Source of the DNA: Prorocentrum cordatum
Lineage: Eukaryota > Sar > Dinophyceae > Prorocentrales > Prorocentraceae
DNA: 64,000 nucleotides
Reading direction: 5' to 3'
NCBI GenBank assembly: GCA_963575745.1
Contig: CAUYUJ010001454.1
Location: forward strand, 33,501 to 97,500
Shown here: one piece after another, positions 53,655 to 64,000 of the stretch
How the letters are laid out: each line of letters begins with the position of its first letter
How positions within the stretch are numbered: the first letter of the stretch is position 1
Translations under genes and position numbers: made by a program
The notes under the pieces: generated by a model
Seen by the model: only the letters and a program-made list of their open reading frames with translations
The model's database searches: none
What the model was told of the DNA's origin: nothing

Positions 53655-53830
53655 GGGGAACAAGAAGTGGCAGAAACACAAAAACTCGGAGGTCCGCGCT
53701 GGACCCCCCTCCCTGGCGCGCGGAGCGCGCCAGGGGCGGCGCCGGAGGCGCCGCCGGGGGTCCCCAGCGCCGATCCGAGAGATCCGCGCGGACCTCTGAG
53801 TTTTTATGTTTATGCCACTTTTCGTTCCCC
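53655..53830. mobile_element. Fold-back (MITE-like) element, copy 1
   Basis: Arms GGAACAAGAAGTGGCAGAAA... and the reverse complement of ...TTTATGCCACTTTTCGTTCC pair over about 45 bp with a few mismatches. They share CTCNGAGGTCCGCGC. The centre, CTGGCGCGCGGAGCGCGCCA and GGCGCCGGAGGCGCC, is itself palindromic. It lies about 150 bp before the ferlin start codon. It shares arms and centre with copies at 61423-61620 and 62250-62412 and a half copy at 48500-48590. No target duplication is certain. Confidence 0.8.
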
Positions 53831-53980
53831 TAAAGAATGACCATTCCCCCGAGGGATCTTTGGCGTGGGCTTGCGCGCCCAGGCGTGGCCCCCCTCGCGC
53901 CCCCCCCCTCATTATAAGCCGCGCGCCAAAGGTCGCTCTTTCTCAGGGTCACTCCTGCGTGTAGCCGACAGGCGTGTGGC

Positions 53981-56341
53981 ATGTCCCATGGAGACACCGC
54001 CAGGCGCAAGATCGTCGTTGGCTTCACGGTGCACGAGGCGAAGGAACTCAGCAAGGATGGCGTTGCCATCGACCCGCTCGTCATCGTGAGGGCCGCAGGG
54101 AGGGAGTTCAAGACGCAGATGAAAACGGGCAAGATCCAGCACGCGAAGTTCGAAGAAGGGCACATATGGAACGACCTGTACTTGACAGAAGACGAGTTCA
54201 ACATGTCCTTCATAGACTTCGAGCTCCAGGCCGCCAACGCCTTCACGCGGAACGACGTGGTCGGGTCCGCCAGGGTGCAGCTTGCCATGGTGCGCAAGCG
54301 GGGGAACCACACCGTAGTGGGGAAGTGGCTGCAGCTCACCAGCTGCCACGAGAGCACCGCCAGGCTGCGGGCGACCATCTTCTGCTACGGGGAGGGGGAC
54401 GCGCCTCCGGCGGCCACGGAGGTCACCAACTGCGAGGAGGAGGCCGCCGCGCACGTCGCGGACCTGAAGAACGCCGTGCTGGACACGGTGGGGCGCAAGG
54501 ACCAGGGCCAGCAGCAGACTGGGCAGAGCTACCACCTCTTCGTACAGGTTCACCGCGCGGAGGACCTGGGAGGTGGCGATAGGATGTACAACCCGTACGT
54601 GACGGTCGAGTTCAACGGCCACAAGCTCGCTTCGCAGCACGTCAAGGACGCCAATAAGCTCAACTTCGAGGAGCAGTTCCGGTTGCCCGTGCAGACGCCC
54701 CTGCTGGCGGACGCCATCGTGATCCGGGTCTGGAGCAAGAACAAGTGGGGTGCGGACGACATCATCGTGCAGGGCCGGCTGTCATTCTCCCTGATCCGCA
54801 TGCACGCCATGCCGCCGCAGTGGTTCACCTTCTACGGCTTCTCGTCGAAGGAAGTGCCCGACGTCGAGCAGATCTGTGCTATTGGAGAGGTGGTGGAGGA
54901 GAACACTTACCAGGGTAGGCTTCTGATCAGCAGCCACGTTGCCAAGGTCAAGCACGGCAGCCTTCTGAAGGCCGCTACGATCAACGGCGGCGCCTTCGAG
55001 GAGCCAGCCTCTGCGCAGATAACGCTGCTGGCGGACGTCTACGAGATCAGCGGCATCGACGGCTCCCAAGCCTACGTCACCATGTCTCTCGGCAAGACGT
55101 GCAAGAAAACCAAGACGGTGACTAGGGAGGAAGACGAGCCGAACTTCAACATGGCTGAGGGGGATGCGGGCCGCATGCCGCTGCTGGTCGGCGTGATGCC
55201 CGTGGACCCCAAGAACCAGATGGATGTGATCGTGTCGCTGCACGTGAAGACCAGCTCTAACGTGCTCGGCATCAGCGAGGATGGCTTTCGACGCGTCGGT
55301 TTCGTTCGACTCAAACTTTCCGAGATCCGCGACTGGGAGGGGGACTCGCACATCCCCAAATGGATGGCCATGAGGCCCATGGTGCACTTGCCCAGCAGCG
55401 TGAAGCCAGGAGCGATACTGCTGACCCTCTCGAAGACGAGTAAGGTGGCTGTAAAGGACAGGGTCAAGCCCACTTTCAAGAAGATGTCCTTCCAGCTACG
55501 CTGTTACCTGTGCGCAGCCAGGGGCCTGAACAACCAAACGGAGGAGATGCCGAAGGCCTTCTGCGAGGTGTCTTGCGCGGGGCAGTCTGCTCGGACGCAA
55601 ACGGCGGATGACCCGCCCACGGCGGCACCGCGCTGGGCGGAGTGCCTGACGATACTGATCGAGCTGCAGTACTCGGTTCAGCACTCCCGGGTGTACCCAG
55701 AACCGATCCAGATAGTAGTCTACGATGACCTGGAGGGTGCAGGCAGCGCGTACGATAAGCTCGCCATGGCCTATGAGACCGCCAAGGAGGTTGCTCAGTC
55801 CCAGGACGCCTTGAAGGAATTGCAGAACCGCGGCAAGGCTGCCGTTGAAGGGATCGAGAACCAGGAGGAGTTCGGCGTCAAGTTGAAGAAAGGTGCTTTG
55901 GATATGTTTGGCGCCCTTCAGGACACGGTAGGCGCCATAGGTGGCGACGTGTTGGCAAAGAAGCGGATGGGTGCCATAGTCAACGGGCGCCGCGTGATGG
56001 GGCGCGCTCACGTCCATTTCAACAACATCCTCAAACCCCCGCACAGCAAGGGCATCACGCCTATGTGGATCAAGCTGAGGGGGGGCGTGGGTGGCTCGAA
56101 CCACTCGGGTGACATCCTCGTCGGCTTCGAGATGCTGAAGCCGAAATACGCGTCGAGGGCCTACTGCAACGACCCTATCCTGCCGAAGAAGGCGACGCCT
56201 CCCGGGGCCAGGCAGTGCGTCATCTCCGTGGCCGTGGCCGGTCTCCGGGGCGTGGTCGTCCCCGAGGGCTACAGCGCCCTGGACAAGCCCCGCCTGGAAA
56301 TCGCGATGGCCAAGTTCCGAAAACAGGACACGTCCGAGAAG
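53981..56341 (+). CDS. Ferlin-like protein, exon 1 (C2 domains)
   Basis: It starts at ATG 53981 (GGCATGTCCCATGG); the frame is open some way upstream, so an earlier exon is possible. Approximate domains: C2 at residues 10-125, C2 at 182-285, then the ferlin signature PPQWFTFYGF...TYQGRLLISS. A C2 follows at 340-465 and another at 500-595. A helical linker (600-690) leads to the start of a further C2 at 743 (CVISVAVAGLRG) that continues in exon 2. Ferlins are large tail-anchored, Ca2+-responsive membrane-fusion proteins; in apicomplexans they act in secretion. The WFTFYGF/RGRLL signature and the C2F motif in exon 2 make the family assignment firm. Confidence 0.87.
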
Positions 56342-56517
56342 GACGACAATCAAGGGAGGAAAAACCACCCGGACCCGACAGTTGGCGTTTATTCAACGGC
56401 CCCGGGCATTTACTAACAGCGTTGCCCTGTTCGATTCCTTCTTTGAGTGCGTTTGCTAAACGGCTTTGCGTGTCGGGGTGATCATTATGGGGGTGGATTT
56501 TCTGCCCTCTAGACAAG
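56342..56517 (+). other. Intron, GA-AG type, flanked by an 11-bp direct repeat
   Basis: AAGGACGACAA occurs at 56339-56349 and 56515-56525. Splicing exon 1 after AAG (56341) to GAC at 56518 keeps the frame (TSEK|DDKGDKAG) and gives a 176-nt intron starting GA and ending AG. The unspliced frame would stop at 56414-56416. Non-GT donors and repeat-flanked introns are known from dinoflagellates. The exact cut cannot be fixed within the repeat, but alternatives give poorer termini or break the frame. Confidence 0.7.
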
Positions 56518-58941
56518 GACGACAAGGGCGACAAGGCTGGCGAGGAGGTGGAGGAGGAGAACCAGGCGAACGAGCAGGCAGCTGCCAAGGCGAAGCCGAA
56601 GGCGAAGGGCAAGGCCAAGGAGAAGGGCAAGGAAAAGGAGGACGTGGGCACCGAGAAGATCAGGTTCACCCGCAAGCCCCCGGAAGGCCAGGAGGTGAAC
56701 AAGGACGACTACAACAGGAAGTGGACGACTCAAGGCGTCTCTGGCTGGGAGTTCCTCCGGGTCGTCCACCTGCCCGCCTTGATACCCAACGTCGCCGTTT
56801 GGGAGCCCGACCTGAAGATACGGCTATTGGACGAGAAGGACCGCCTCGTGGCGGAGGGGCGCGCGAGCATCGCGGACCGCCTCCCGTGGGACAACACGCA
56901 GGGGAAGAGGACGCGCGCCCTCAGGTCGGTCCAGTCGCTGGACGACTGGCCCCCAGACCCCGACCTGGAGGAGGACGGCGGCGTCCCCGTCAGCGACGAG
57001 GACGACGACGCGAACTACAAGACGGTCGAGTTCGGCGAGGAGCCCCTGCAGATGCGCTTCAACGGCAGCGACGCGAAGCTCTTCCCGCCCGTGCTGGAGG
57101 CGCTGGCCAAGAGCTCCGCCGCGCGGCGGGCGGGCGTGAAGGCGGGCGACTGGCTCGTGGGGTACACCCGGCCGAGGGAGAAGGAGAAGCCCACGGGGCA
57201 CTGGTCGCAGGCGCAGGCCGCCGCGTTCCTCCAGAGCATGGAGGAGGAGAGGGTGCGGCCGCTCACGCTGCGCTTCCGGCGGAAGGGCCGCGACGAGGTC
57301 TCCGTGAGGCTGGCGGAAAGCAGCCAGAAGACGATGCTGGACTTCGAGAACGACGAGAGCGTCAGGCCCCCGAAGATCCTGAAGGACAACACAAAGGACG
57401 GCTGGTGGACGAAGCAGGGAGTGAAGAAGGGGTGGCGGATCGTCGACATCAACGGCTTCGACTGCCGGGCCTTGCACGGGACCCACGATTTCTTCAAGAA
57501 GCTGCTGGGTATGCGGCCCATCATCGTCACGTGCAGGGACGCGAAGCCTGCCAACGCCTCGGCGGAGCGGGAGCTGCAACTGCGCGCGAAGGTCATGCTC
57601 AGCGGCGTGCCGTCCAGCTACGTAAAGGCCCTCGAGCACAAGCTGAGGCACACCGACGCCACCCTCGACGGCACGCTGGTGCCGCGGTGCTCGCCGATAC
57701 TGCCGCCTGTCGGGGATTCGAAGGCGATGAACATGTGGCCCTCCCGCGATGGCTGCCTCGACGTGCAGGGCAAGCCCGTCCCTGTTGCGACGGGAGATGT
57801 TGACGGCTCGGACGAGCGTTCGCGACCCACCGTCGAGGGCAGGCTGGAGGACTCGATGACGAAGCCCGAGTTCGAGGCGATTCCGCTGTTCAACGGCAAC
57901 TACAAAGTCGGTGTCGTGAAACTGGCGTACACGGTGAAGAATCCGGTGCCGTTTGACATCAATTGGGTCAGCAACCCCAAGCACAATCAAGATAAGTGGG
58001 AGAAGGAGATCTTCGATGAGAAGAGGCTGCGGAGGCGCTTCAAGGTGGGGCAGCCAGCAAAGCTGCGGGTCCGCACGTACATCACGCGCGGCATCAGCGT
58101 GAGCGGTGCTCTCCAGGGAGTGGGCAACCCCTTCTTGTACTTCTCGTACGGCAGCGACACAGTGAAGCTAGAGGGGCGTCGGAAAATGAACACCTCGGAG
58201 CCACGGTTCTTCACGACGGAGGAGCGCGACATCCAGCTGCCTGACCAGGCCCTTTTCGAGGTGGGCCTGTACGACTGGCAGCAGTACGGCGAACCCCTTC
58301 TTATCGGCAAGACCCTGATAGACCTGGAGGACAGGTGGTTCACAGAGGACTATCAGGAGTACATGAAGAAACATCAGGTGCCGATCGAGTATCGGCCGAT
58401 CCTCAGCGGCGACGCGGGCTCCCTCTGCAAGGGCTCGCTGGAGATGTGGGTGGAGCTCCTGGATTCTCAGGAGGCGGCCGAAGTGAGGAAAAGCCCCCTC
58501 TTCCAGCCGCCGCCAGTCGAGGTGGAGATGCGTGTCATCGTGTGGGGCGTGCGGAACATGTCCCTGCGGATGTGCGTGGACGAGTTCGGGGACGAGCGCG
58601 GGCGAGTGGACGTCCTGGCGCGCTGCGCCCTGTCGTGCTCGGCCTTCCTCGGGCCACAGCCCGACGCCCAGGAGACCGACATCCACTACGGCTCCGAGGG
58701 CGAGGCGGAGTTCAACTGGCGGTTCGTGTACTCCAAGATCGCCGTCACCAAGGGCGTGCCTCTGCAGTGCCACCTGCAGCTGAGCCTGTGGGAGCACTTC
58801 TCGCTGAAGCGCCCGGTGCTGCTGTGCGAGAACCTGATGGACATGAAGAACTACTGCACCAGGGTCGCGCGCACGAGAGACGTGTTCGAGATCGAGAGCG
58901 AGGTGCCCCTCACCAACCGGATGCTGACGAAGCTGCTGCAG
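56518..58941 (+). CDS. Ferlin-like protein, exon 2 (C2 end, two PDZ-like domains, C2E/C2F)
   Basis: It opens with a Lys/Glu/Ala-rich linker (to about 56650) that interrupts a C2 completed by WEFLRVVHLPAL...ADRLPW. Two PDZ-like segments follow: AARRAGVKAGDWLVGYT (near 57120-57170) and GVKKGWRIVDINGFD (57420-57465). Next come two ferlin C-terminal C2 domains. One contains LLIGKTLIDLEDRWF (58300-58340). The other contains PPVEVEMRVIVWGVRNM and the hallmark ETDIHYGSEGEAEFNWRFVY (58675-58734). The expected transmembrane tail is absent, because the frame runs into (GAT)n and a stop at 59041-59043. CAG|GC at 58939-58943 is a plausible GC-type donor, so the gene probably continues in an exon not recognised here. 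Confidence 0.85.
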
Positions 58942-58980
58942 GCGCCGAGTGTTCTCGAACGAGAGGAGGAGGATGGGGGT

Positions 58981-59040
58981 CTGATGATGATGCTGCTGAT
59001 GATGGATGACGATGGTGGTGATGATGATGAGGATGCTGAT

Positions 59041-59099
<59 letters not shown>

Positions 59100-59934
59100 T
59101 TGATGATGATTGTGGTGGTGGTGATGATGACTATGATTCTGATGATGCTGATGATGATGATGGTAGTGATGGTGATCATGGTGGTGGTGGTGATGATGAT
59201 GATGATGATGACAATCACAACGAAGGTGGTAGTGGTGGTGGTGATGATGATGACGATGATGCCGATGGTTATAGTGGTGGTGGTGGTGATGATTGTGATG
59301 ATGATGATTACGATGGTGATCATGGTGGTGGTGGTGGTGATGATGATGACGGTGACAGCGAAGGTGTAAATTTTGGTGGTGGTGGTGGTGATGCTGACAA
59401 TGATGACGATGACGATGATGATGATGGTGATGATGACGATGATGATGATTGTTATAGTGATGGTGGTGGCGATGATTATGATGATGCTGATAGTGCTGCT
59501 GCTGATGATGATGTTGATGATGATTGTTCTAGTGATGGTGGTGGTGATGCTGCTGCTGACGACGACGATGCTGTCATGATGATGACGATGATGGTGCTGG
59601 TGATGATGACATGATTGGTCTAGTGATGGTCATCATGATGACGACGATTTGTCTAGTGATGGTGCTGGTGATGCTTTCATGATGATGACGACGATGATGC
59701 TGATGATGCTGCTGCTGATGATGATGATGACGACGATGATGATGATGCTGGTGGTGGGGGTGGTTGTGGTGATGACGATGATGATGATGGTGATGATGGT
59801 GATGGCCATGATGACGATGATGATGGTGATGATGGTGATGATGACGATGATGATGGTGATGATGGTGATGATGATGACGATGATGATGATGGTGATGATG
59901 GTGATGATGATGGTGATGATGCTGGTGATGATGA

Positions 59935-59995
<61 letters not shown>

Positions 59996-60078
59996 GATGA
60001 TGATGATGATGGTGATGATGGTGATTATGATGACGATGATAATTATGGTGATGATGATGGTGATGATGGTGATGCTGG

Positions 60079-60113
<35 letters not shown>

Positions 60114-60123
60114 TTGTTGTTGT

Positions 60124-60165
<42 letters not shown>

Positions 60166-60173
60166 GGATGATG

Positions 60174-60233
<60 letters not shown>

Positions 60234-60300
60234 GTGATGATGCTGGTGATGATGCTGGTGATGCTGGTGATGATGGTGATGATGGTGATGATGGTGATGG
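58981..60300 (+). repeat. Long (GAT)n/(GGT)n microsatellite
   Basis: About 1.3 kb is dominated by GAT triplets with GGT, GAC, GCT and TTG variants. Depending on frame it reads poly-Asp, poly-Met or poly-(Ile/Val/Thr). Long frames here (for example 59006-59614 or 59649-60893) are microsatellite translations. It starts right after the last ferlin domain, so it is probably intronic. Confidence 0.95.
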
Positions 60301-60660
60301 TGGCCGCTTCGACAGGAGCCGACGCATCCCCCTCAGTGCATGCCCGGACTCCCCGACCCCCCTCCTCCCGGCCCACGGGCACTCCACGCCGCCCCCGGCG
60401 CAGGGCGGGGACGCCGGGGTGCAGCCGCTGGCAACACCACGGGGGTCTCGAAGAGGTCTTCCAGGAAGGCCCGACGAGGCCCACGTCACGGGAGGCCCGA
60501 AGAGGCCCGAGGAGGCCCGAGAAGGTCGTCCAGGAAGGCCCGAAGAGGCCCGAAGAGGCCCACGTCACGGGAGGCCCGAAGAGGCCCGAAGAGGCCCGAA
60601 GAGGCCCGAAGAGGCCCGAGAAGGTCGTCCAGGAAGGCCCGAAGAGGCCTACGTCTCATA
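60301..60660 (+). repeat. GGCCCGAAGA repeat
   Basis: A GC-rich lead (60301-60415) is followed by about 240 bp of 9-12 bp units GGCCCGAAGAGG/GGCCCGAGGAGG. A longer phrase, GGCCCACGTCACGGGAGG, is duplicated. It is related to 46881-47340. Confidence 0.8.
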
Positions 60661-61422
60661 GGAGGCGTTCCAAGCGCGGGGCCCTGCTCTCGAGGGTCGC
60701 AGGAGTTGTCATCGCTTCCCCGGCGGAGGGCGGCGGAAGGGCGCGGGAGGGTCGGCGGGAGCAGGACGAGGCCGCCGGCGGAGGGGCGGCGGAAGGGCCG
60801 CGGAGCGTGGCGGAAGTTGGAGATGTGGCCCCTTCAGAGATGACGGCACTCTTGGGTTCCGCGTTCCTGGAATCCGCCATAGATTTTCCTTAGGTCTTTG
60901 ATTGGGAGCGGCAAAGAGGGGGGTGATGACCAAGGGGGGGTGGATGTCATGGCGGGGGCCATGATATTTCCCCAGATTTCACGGCGCCTCTTCTTGTTTC
61001 AATACGTTCCCTGGCCCCCCCCTGGGGCCGCGCACATGCCGCCAGCCATGATTTGCACCCCCCCCCTCTTGGACACCCCCCTCTTGGTCGCTCCCGATTT
61101 GAAGGATCTCAGCATGTGCTTCGAAACGGCCTTCCGACGGCCCAAGACGGCTCAAGAGGCCAGATGCATCGACCCCCAATCGGCCATGCATCGCTGGCAG
61201 GGGTCTCTGATAGCCCCACCCCGTCCAGGTACAGGCGGACCCCGCCCGCTCTCCTGGGTGCCCCCCAGGGTGCTGGCTGCAGACCACACCCGCTGCAAAC
61301 CACACCCTGCTGAATCGCCGAGTGTATCCCAAAGAGGGGTCAAGGAACGCACCCAGCCAGGTGCTAAAATTTCCTTCTTCGAGCGGCTATTTGGAGTGAT
61401 GATCCTCTAGCCCCCCTTGGTC
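60661..61422. other. GC-rich spacer, no convincing gene
   Basis: Open frames on both strands (for instance 60898-61410 +) have no recognisable motif. The frames overlap in several phases, which argues against coding. Undetected ferlin 3' exons could lie here, but no transmembrane tail was found. Confidence 0.35.
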
Positions 61423-61620
61423 GGGGAAGAAACAAGCAGCATAGAGACCTCAAACCTTTTGGGGTCCGCGCGGATTTCTCAGATCTCCGCTGGGTCCCCC
61501 TCCCTGGCGCGCGGAGCGCGCCATGGGTGGCTCTGGAGGCGCCGCCAGGGGCTCCAGCGCAGATTCCAAAATCCAACGCGTACCTCCGAAAGTTTATGCT
61601 TATGCCGTTGCTTGTTCTTT
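61423..61620. mobile_element. Fold-back (MITE-like) element, copy 2
   Basis: The left arm AACAAGCAGCATAGAGACCTC pairs with the reverse complement of TTTATGCTTATGCCGTTGCTTGTT. The palindromic centre CTGGCGCGCGGAGCGCGCCA is almost identical to copy 1 (53655-53830). Confidence 0.78.
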
Positions 61621-61689
61621 TAGATTCGGGGCGATTGTTCTCTAGTCCCAACTTTCGGTTGTATATGCCGTTGTCAATTTCTTCACCTT

Positions 61690-62000
61690 CCTCTGGTTCA
61701 CTCCGTTATTCATGCCGTTCCCGCTCTTGCTGTTAGTGCCGCCCTTCTTCCTCCGAAGCCGTATTGTTACGCCGTTGTGTGCTCCTTCAGCTCCTCCGGC
61801 CCTACCCTTCCGGCCCCCGAGTGTGGAGGGTGCCCGAGTGCGCGGCCCGCTTAGCTTCTATCGGAAGAGGCTCGCTCCTCGACCCGCAGATCGAAAAAGT
61901 GGAGGGCGCCCGTGCTCGCTTCGCTCTCCGCCGCGAGCGCCCGGGGCGCAGCGACGGCGCAGCGGCCGCGCCTCCCGGCCGCCTTGGGCCCGTGCGGGCC
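61690..62000 (+). other. Possible exon, unidentified
   Basis: The frame from 61764 reads WRVPECAARLASIGRG and LLDPQIEKVEGARARFALRR. Its composition is less repetitive than its neighbours. There is no family match I recognise. The frame then enters the tandem repeat at 62000. Confidence 0.2.
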
Positions 62001-62004
62001 GCCG

Positions 62005-62195
62005 GCACGGGCATTGGCCGGTGCCGCTGGAAGTGCAGCCGATGGCACAAGCACGGTATAGACTTCGCGATTTGTGCGTGCCATCCTTGCGTGGGGGCAC
62101 GGGCATTGGCCGATGCCACTGGAAGTGCAGCCGATGGCACAAGCACGGTATACACTCCTCGATTTGTGCGTGCCATCCTTGCGCGGGGGCCATGC
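62005..62195 (+). repeat. Two-copy ~95-bp tandem repeat
   Basis: The unit GCACGGGCATTGGCC...GATTTGTGCGTGCCATCCTTGC occurs twice (about 62005-62099 and 62100-62190). The shared core is GAAGTGCAGCCGATGGCACA. Confidence 0.9.
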
Positions 62196-62249
62196 GAATC
62201 GCCTCCGTGTCGTTCCAGTTTTTACGGAGGATTCCCGAAGGGGAGTCCG

Positions 62250-62412
62250 CTGGCAGAAGCATGAGCTTGCGGAGGTCCGCGCGAGTTTCTTGGGTCGGAT
62301 CTGGAGTCCCCTGTCGGCGCGGCGCGCTCCCCGCGCCGGGGAGCGGGGTGCAGCGCCGATCCAAGGAGGTCCGCGCGGATCTCCGACAGTGCAGGTTTTG
62401 AGTTTCCATGAG
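62250..62412. mobile_element. Fold-back (MITE-like) element, copy 3
   Basis: GGCAGAAGCATGAG and GCGGAGGTCCGCGCG open the left arm. AGCGCCGATCC and GGAGGTCCGCGCGGATCTCC mark the right. The GC palindromic centre is CGGCGCGGCGCGCTCCCCGC. It is more diverged than copies 1 and 2. Confidence 0.68.
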
Positions 62413-62435
62413 AAGTGTTTGCGCTCAGGGCCTGG

Positions 62436-62880
62436 GCTGGTGTGGCGGTCAGGCGGCTACGCTGTTGCCGTCGCCGCCAATTCGCCGCCTCGTCGCCGCA
62501 CGGTCTTGGCTGGTGTGGCGGTCAGGCGGCTACGCTGTTGCCGTCGCCGCCCCTTCGCCGCCTCGTCGCCACACGTCGTGTGAGCTGGTATGGCGGTCAG
62601 GCGGCTACGCTGTTGCCGCCGCCGCCCCTTCGCCGCCTCGTCGCCGCACTTCGTCTGGTGTGGCGGTCAGGCGGCTACGCTGTTGCCGTCGTCGCCCCTT
62701 CGCCGCCTCGTCGCCGCACGTCGTCTGGGCTGGTATGGCGGTCAGGCGGCTACGCTGTTGCCGCCGCCGCCCCTTCGCCGCCTCGTCGCCGCCTGGCGTC
62801 TGGGCTGACGTGGCGGTCTGGCGGGTATGTCGTCGCCGCCGCCTGCCCGTCGTCGCCGCCTCGTCGCCGCCCGTGTGCCA
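62436..62880 (+). repeat. ~75-bp minisatellite
   Basis: TGGCGGTCAGGCGGCTACGC (with variants) recurs at 62443, 62516, 62591, 62661, 62736 and 62811, a period of 70-75 bp, with GCCGCCCCTTCGCCGCCTCG between. Frames on both strands reflect the repeat. Confidence 0.92.
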
Positions 62881-63140
62881 CATGGATTGCGTCACATTGA
62901 TTCTCATTTTTTAAAAAAGAATAGACTCTACCCCCCCCGCCCCCCCCCGGCGTTATCGGTCCCCCTTTCGGGTATGTCAATCAAATATGATTCTGACCAC
63001 ATGTCCACCCTGAATATGAATTTACACTATTCCCAGGGGGCCGGGTTCCCCCCCCTGAGGCTCCCTTGTAAAAGACACTATGCGGTGACATTTTTTGTTC
63101 TAATATAACACTTTTTCACGAATCCCTTGTTAATAATGTG
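62881..63140. other. Spacer, no feature seen
   Basis: It contains an A6 run and a C-rich tract (62931-62948). Short frames only. Confidence 0.4.
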
Positions 63141-63141
63141 A

Positions 63142-63596
63142 CGAAGTGCACGCGCACGTCGTCGCGCGCGCATGCCGAAATCCTTCAAAAACCTTCGGTG
63201 CCGGAAGGATTTCGCAATCGAGTTTTCAAACAACATACAAAAACACAGGGTTTCGTAACACTGATTTGCTAAAAAAGCTTACGCGCGAGCTCTTGCGAAA
63301 TCTTAAGAAAAACGTTGGTTTTTAAAGATTTTCGCAATAAGCTACCAAACGGGCGTCGCGCGCGCATGGCGAAATCTGTCGAACGCCCTTGCGCGTGTGC
63401 CGTCGCGAGAATCCTCCGCAACAAATGGGACGAAGTGCAAACGCGCGCGTCGTCGCGCGCGTATGCCGAAAACCTTCAAAACCCATCGGTTTCGGAAGGA
63501 TTTCAAAATCGCGCGTCCAAGAAACCTACCAAAACCCAAGGTTTCGCAACACGGATTTTCAACAAAAGCGTGCGCGCGCGCGCTCTTGCGGCGTCT

Positions 63597-63598
<2 letters not shown>
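63142..63598 (+). repeat. Diverged ~289-bp tandem duplication
   Basis: CGAAGTGCA at 63142 and 63431 starts two related units. Both continue with CGTCGTCGCGCGCG, CCGGAAGGATTTCGCAAT-like, CACAGGGTTTCGTAACAC-like and GCTCTTGCG motifs. They are rich in alternating CG, a potential Z-DNA tract. Confidence 0.82.
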
Positions 63599-63652
<54 letters not shown>

Positions 63653-64000
63653 CTCCCTCCTCCATCGTCGTCGTCGTCGGTGTCGTCGTTCTCTGTCTTT
63701 CCTCGTCGTCGTCGTCGTCTTGGCGTCGTCGTCGTTTCCGTCGTCGTTGTCGCCGTGGTCGTTGTTTCCTCTTCCCTCGACGTCGTCGTCCGTCGTCGGC
63801 GTCTCGTTGTCGACCCTCCTATTTCGTCGCCGTCGTCGTCGTCGTCGTCTTCTCTCCTCCCTCGTCGTTGTCGTCGTCGGCGTCGCCGTCCTCCTTCCTT
63901 CTTCGTCGTTCGCGTCGTTGCCGTCCGCCCTCCTCCCTCGTCGTTGTCGTCGTCGTCGTCGCCGTCGTCGTCCTCCCTCCTCCCTCGTCGTCGTCGTCGT
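63594..64000 (+). repeat. (CGT)n microsatellite at the window edge
   Basis: (CGT/GTC)n is nearly pure at 63594-63648, then interrupted by CCTCC and TTCC phrases to the end of the window. It is poly-Arg in one minus frame and is not called as a gene. Confidence 0.95.

Noticed and set aside
53142-53679. Pro-, Leu- or Glu-rich proteins over the (CTC)n tract
   Set aside because: All frames on both strands stay open because of the triplet repeat; there is no conserved domain.
56430-56450. tRNA B-box-like GTTCGATTCC
   Set aside because: No A box, acceptor stem or anticodon arm fits around it; it lies in the ferlin intron.
58981-60893. Long poly-Asp, poly-Met and poly-Ile ORFs
   Set aside because: They are translations of a (GAT)n microsatellite in different frames on both strands.

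Overview
The window looks like nuclear DNA of a dinoflagellate or a close alveolate relative. Three things point there: a ferlin-type multi-C2 gene with a GA-AG type intron flanked by direct repeats, very long triplet microsatellites inside or beside that gene, and a large mosaic of interspersed repeats and non-LTR retrotransposons. Nothing prokaryotic is present: no operons, Shine-Dalgarno sites, RNA genes or CRISPR. The species cannot be named from sequence alone.

Region 1 (1-46880) is a repeat domain of intermediate GC. It consists of short arrays of a satellite with a ~177 bp monomer, several ~235-300 bp companion modules, and about 30 copies of a hairpin built on CCGGCGGTRA...TYACCGCCGG, all in the same orientation. 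APE-type LINE copies sit in this matrix: a 5'-truncated copy (about 5325-6847), a full-length decayed copy (14294-20309), a nearly intact copy (about 24787-30290) and an inverted pair (35568-44564). One arm of the pair carries a 1.9 kb TIR element with a perfect 9 bp target duplication. A 1.24 kb non-autonomous element lies at 23275-24518. Most of these insertions join the host DNA at the same base of the hairpin, GGCGGT|RA.

The LINEs share an unusual layout: ORF1, then UGA-CGG-UGC, then in-frame ORF2 (APE endonuclease, reverse transcriptase with a WADN catalytic box, and a C-terminal RNase H whose motifs occur in circularly permuted order). The permuted RNase H is seen in four divergent copies and is the most novel signal in the window.

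Region 2 (46880-53900) is GC-rich, low in convincing genes, and made of degenerate GGCCC/CTTGGGG repeats, ~100 bp tandem repeats, (CTC)n, and copies of a small fold-back element. Region 3 (53981 to about 58941) is the ferlin-like gene in two visible exons, truncated at its 3' end where the sequence runs into ~1.3 kb of (GAT)n. Region 4 (60300-64000) is again low-complexity and tandem-repeat DNA with two more fold-back elements, a ~75 bp minisatellite, a ~289 bp duplication and (CGT)n at the window edge.
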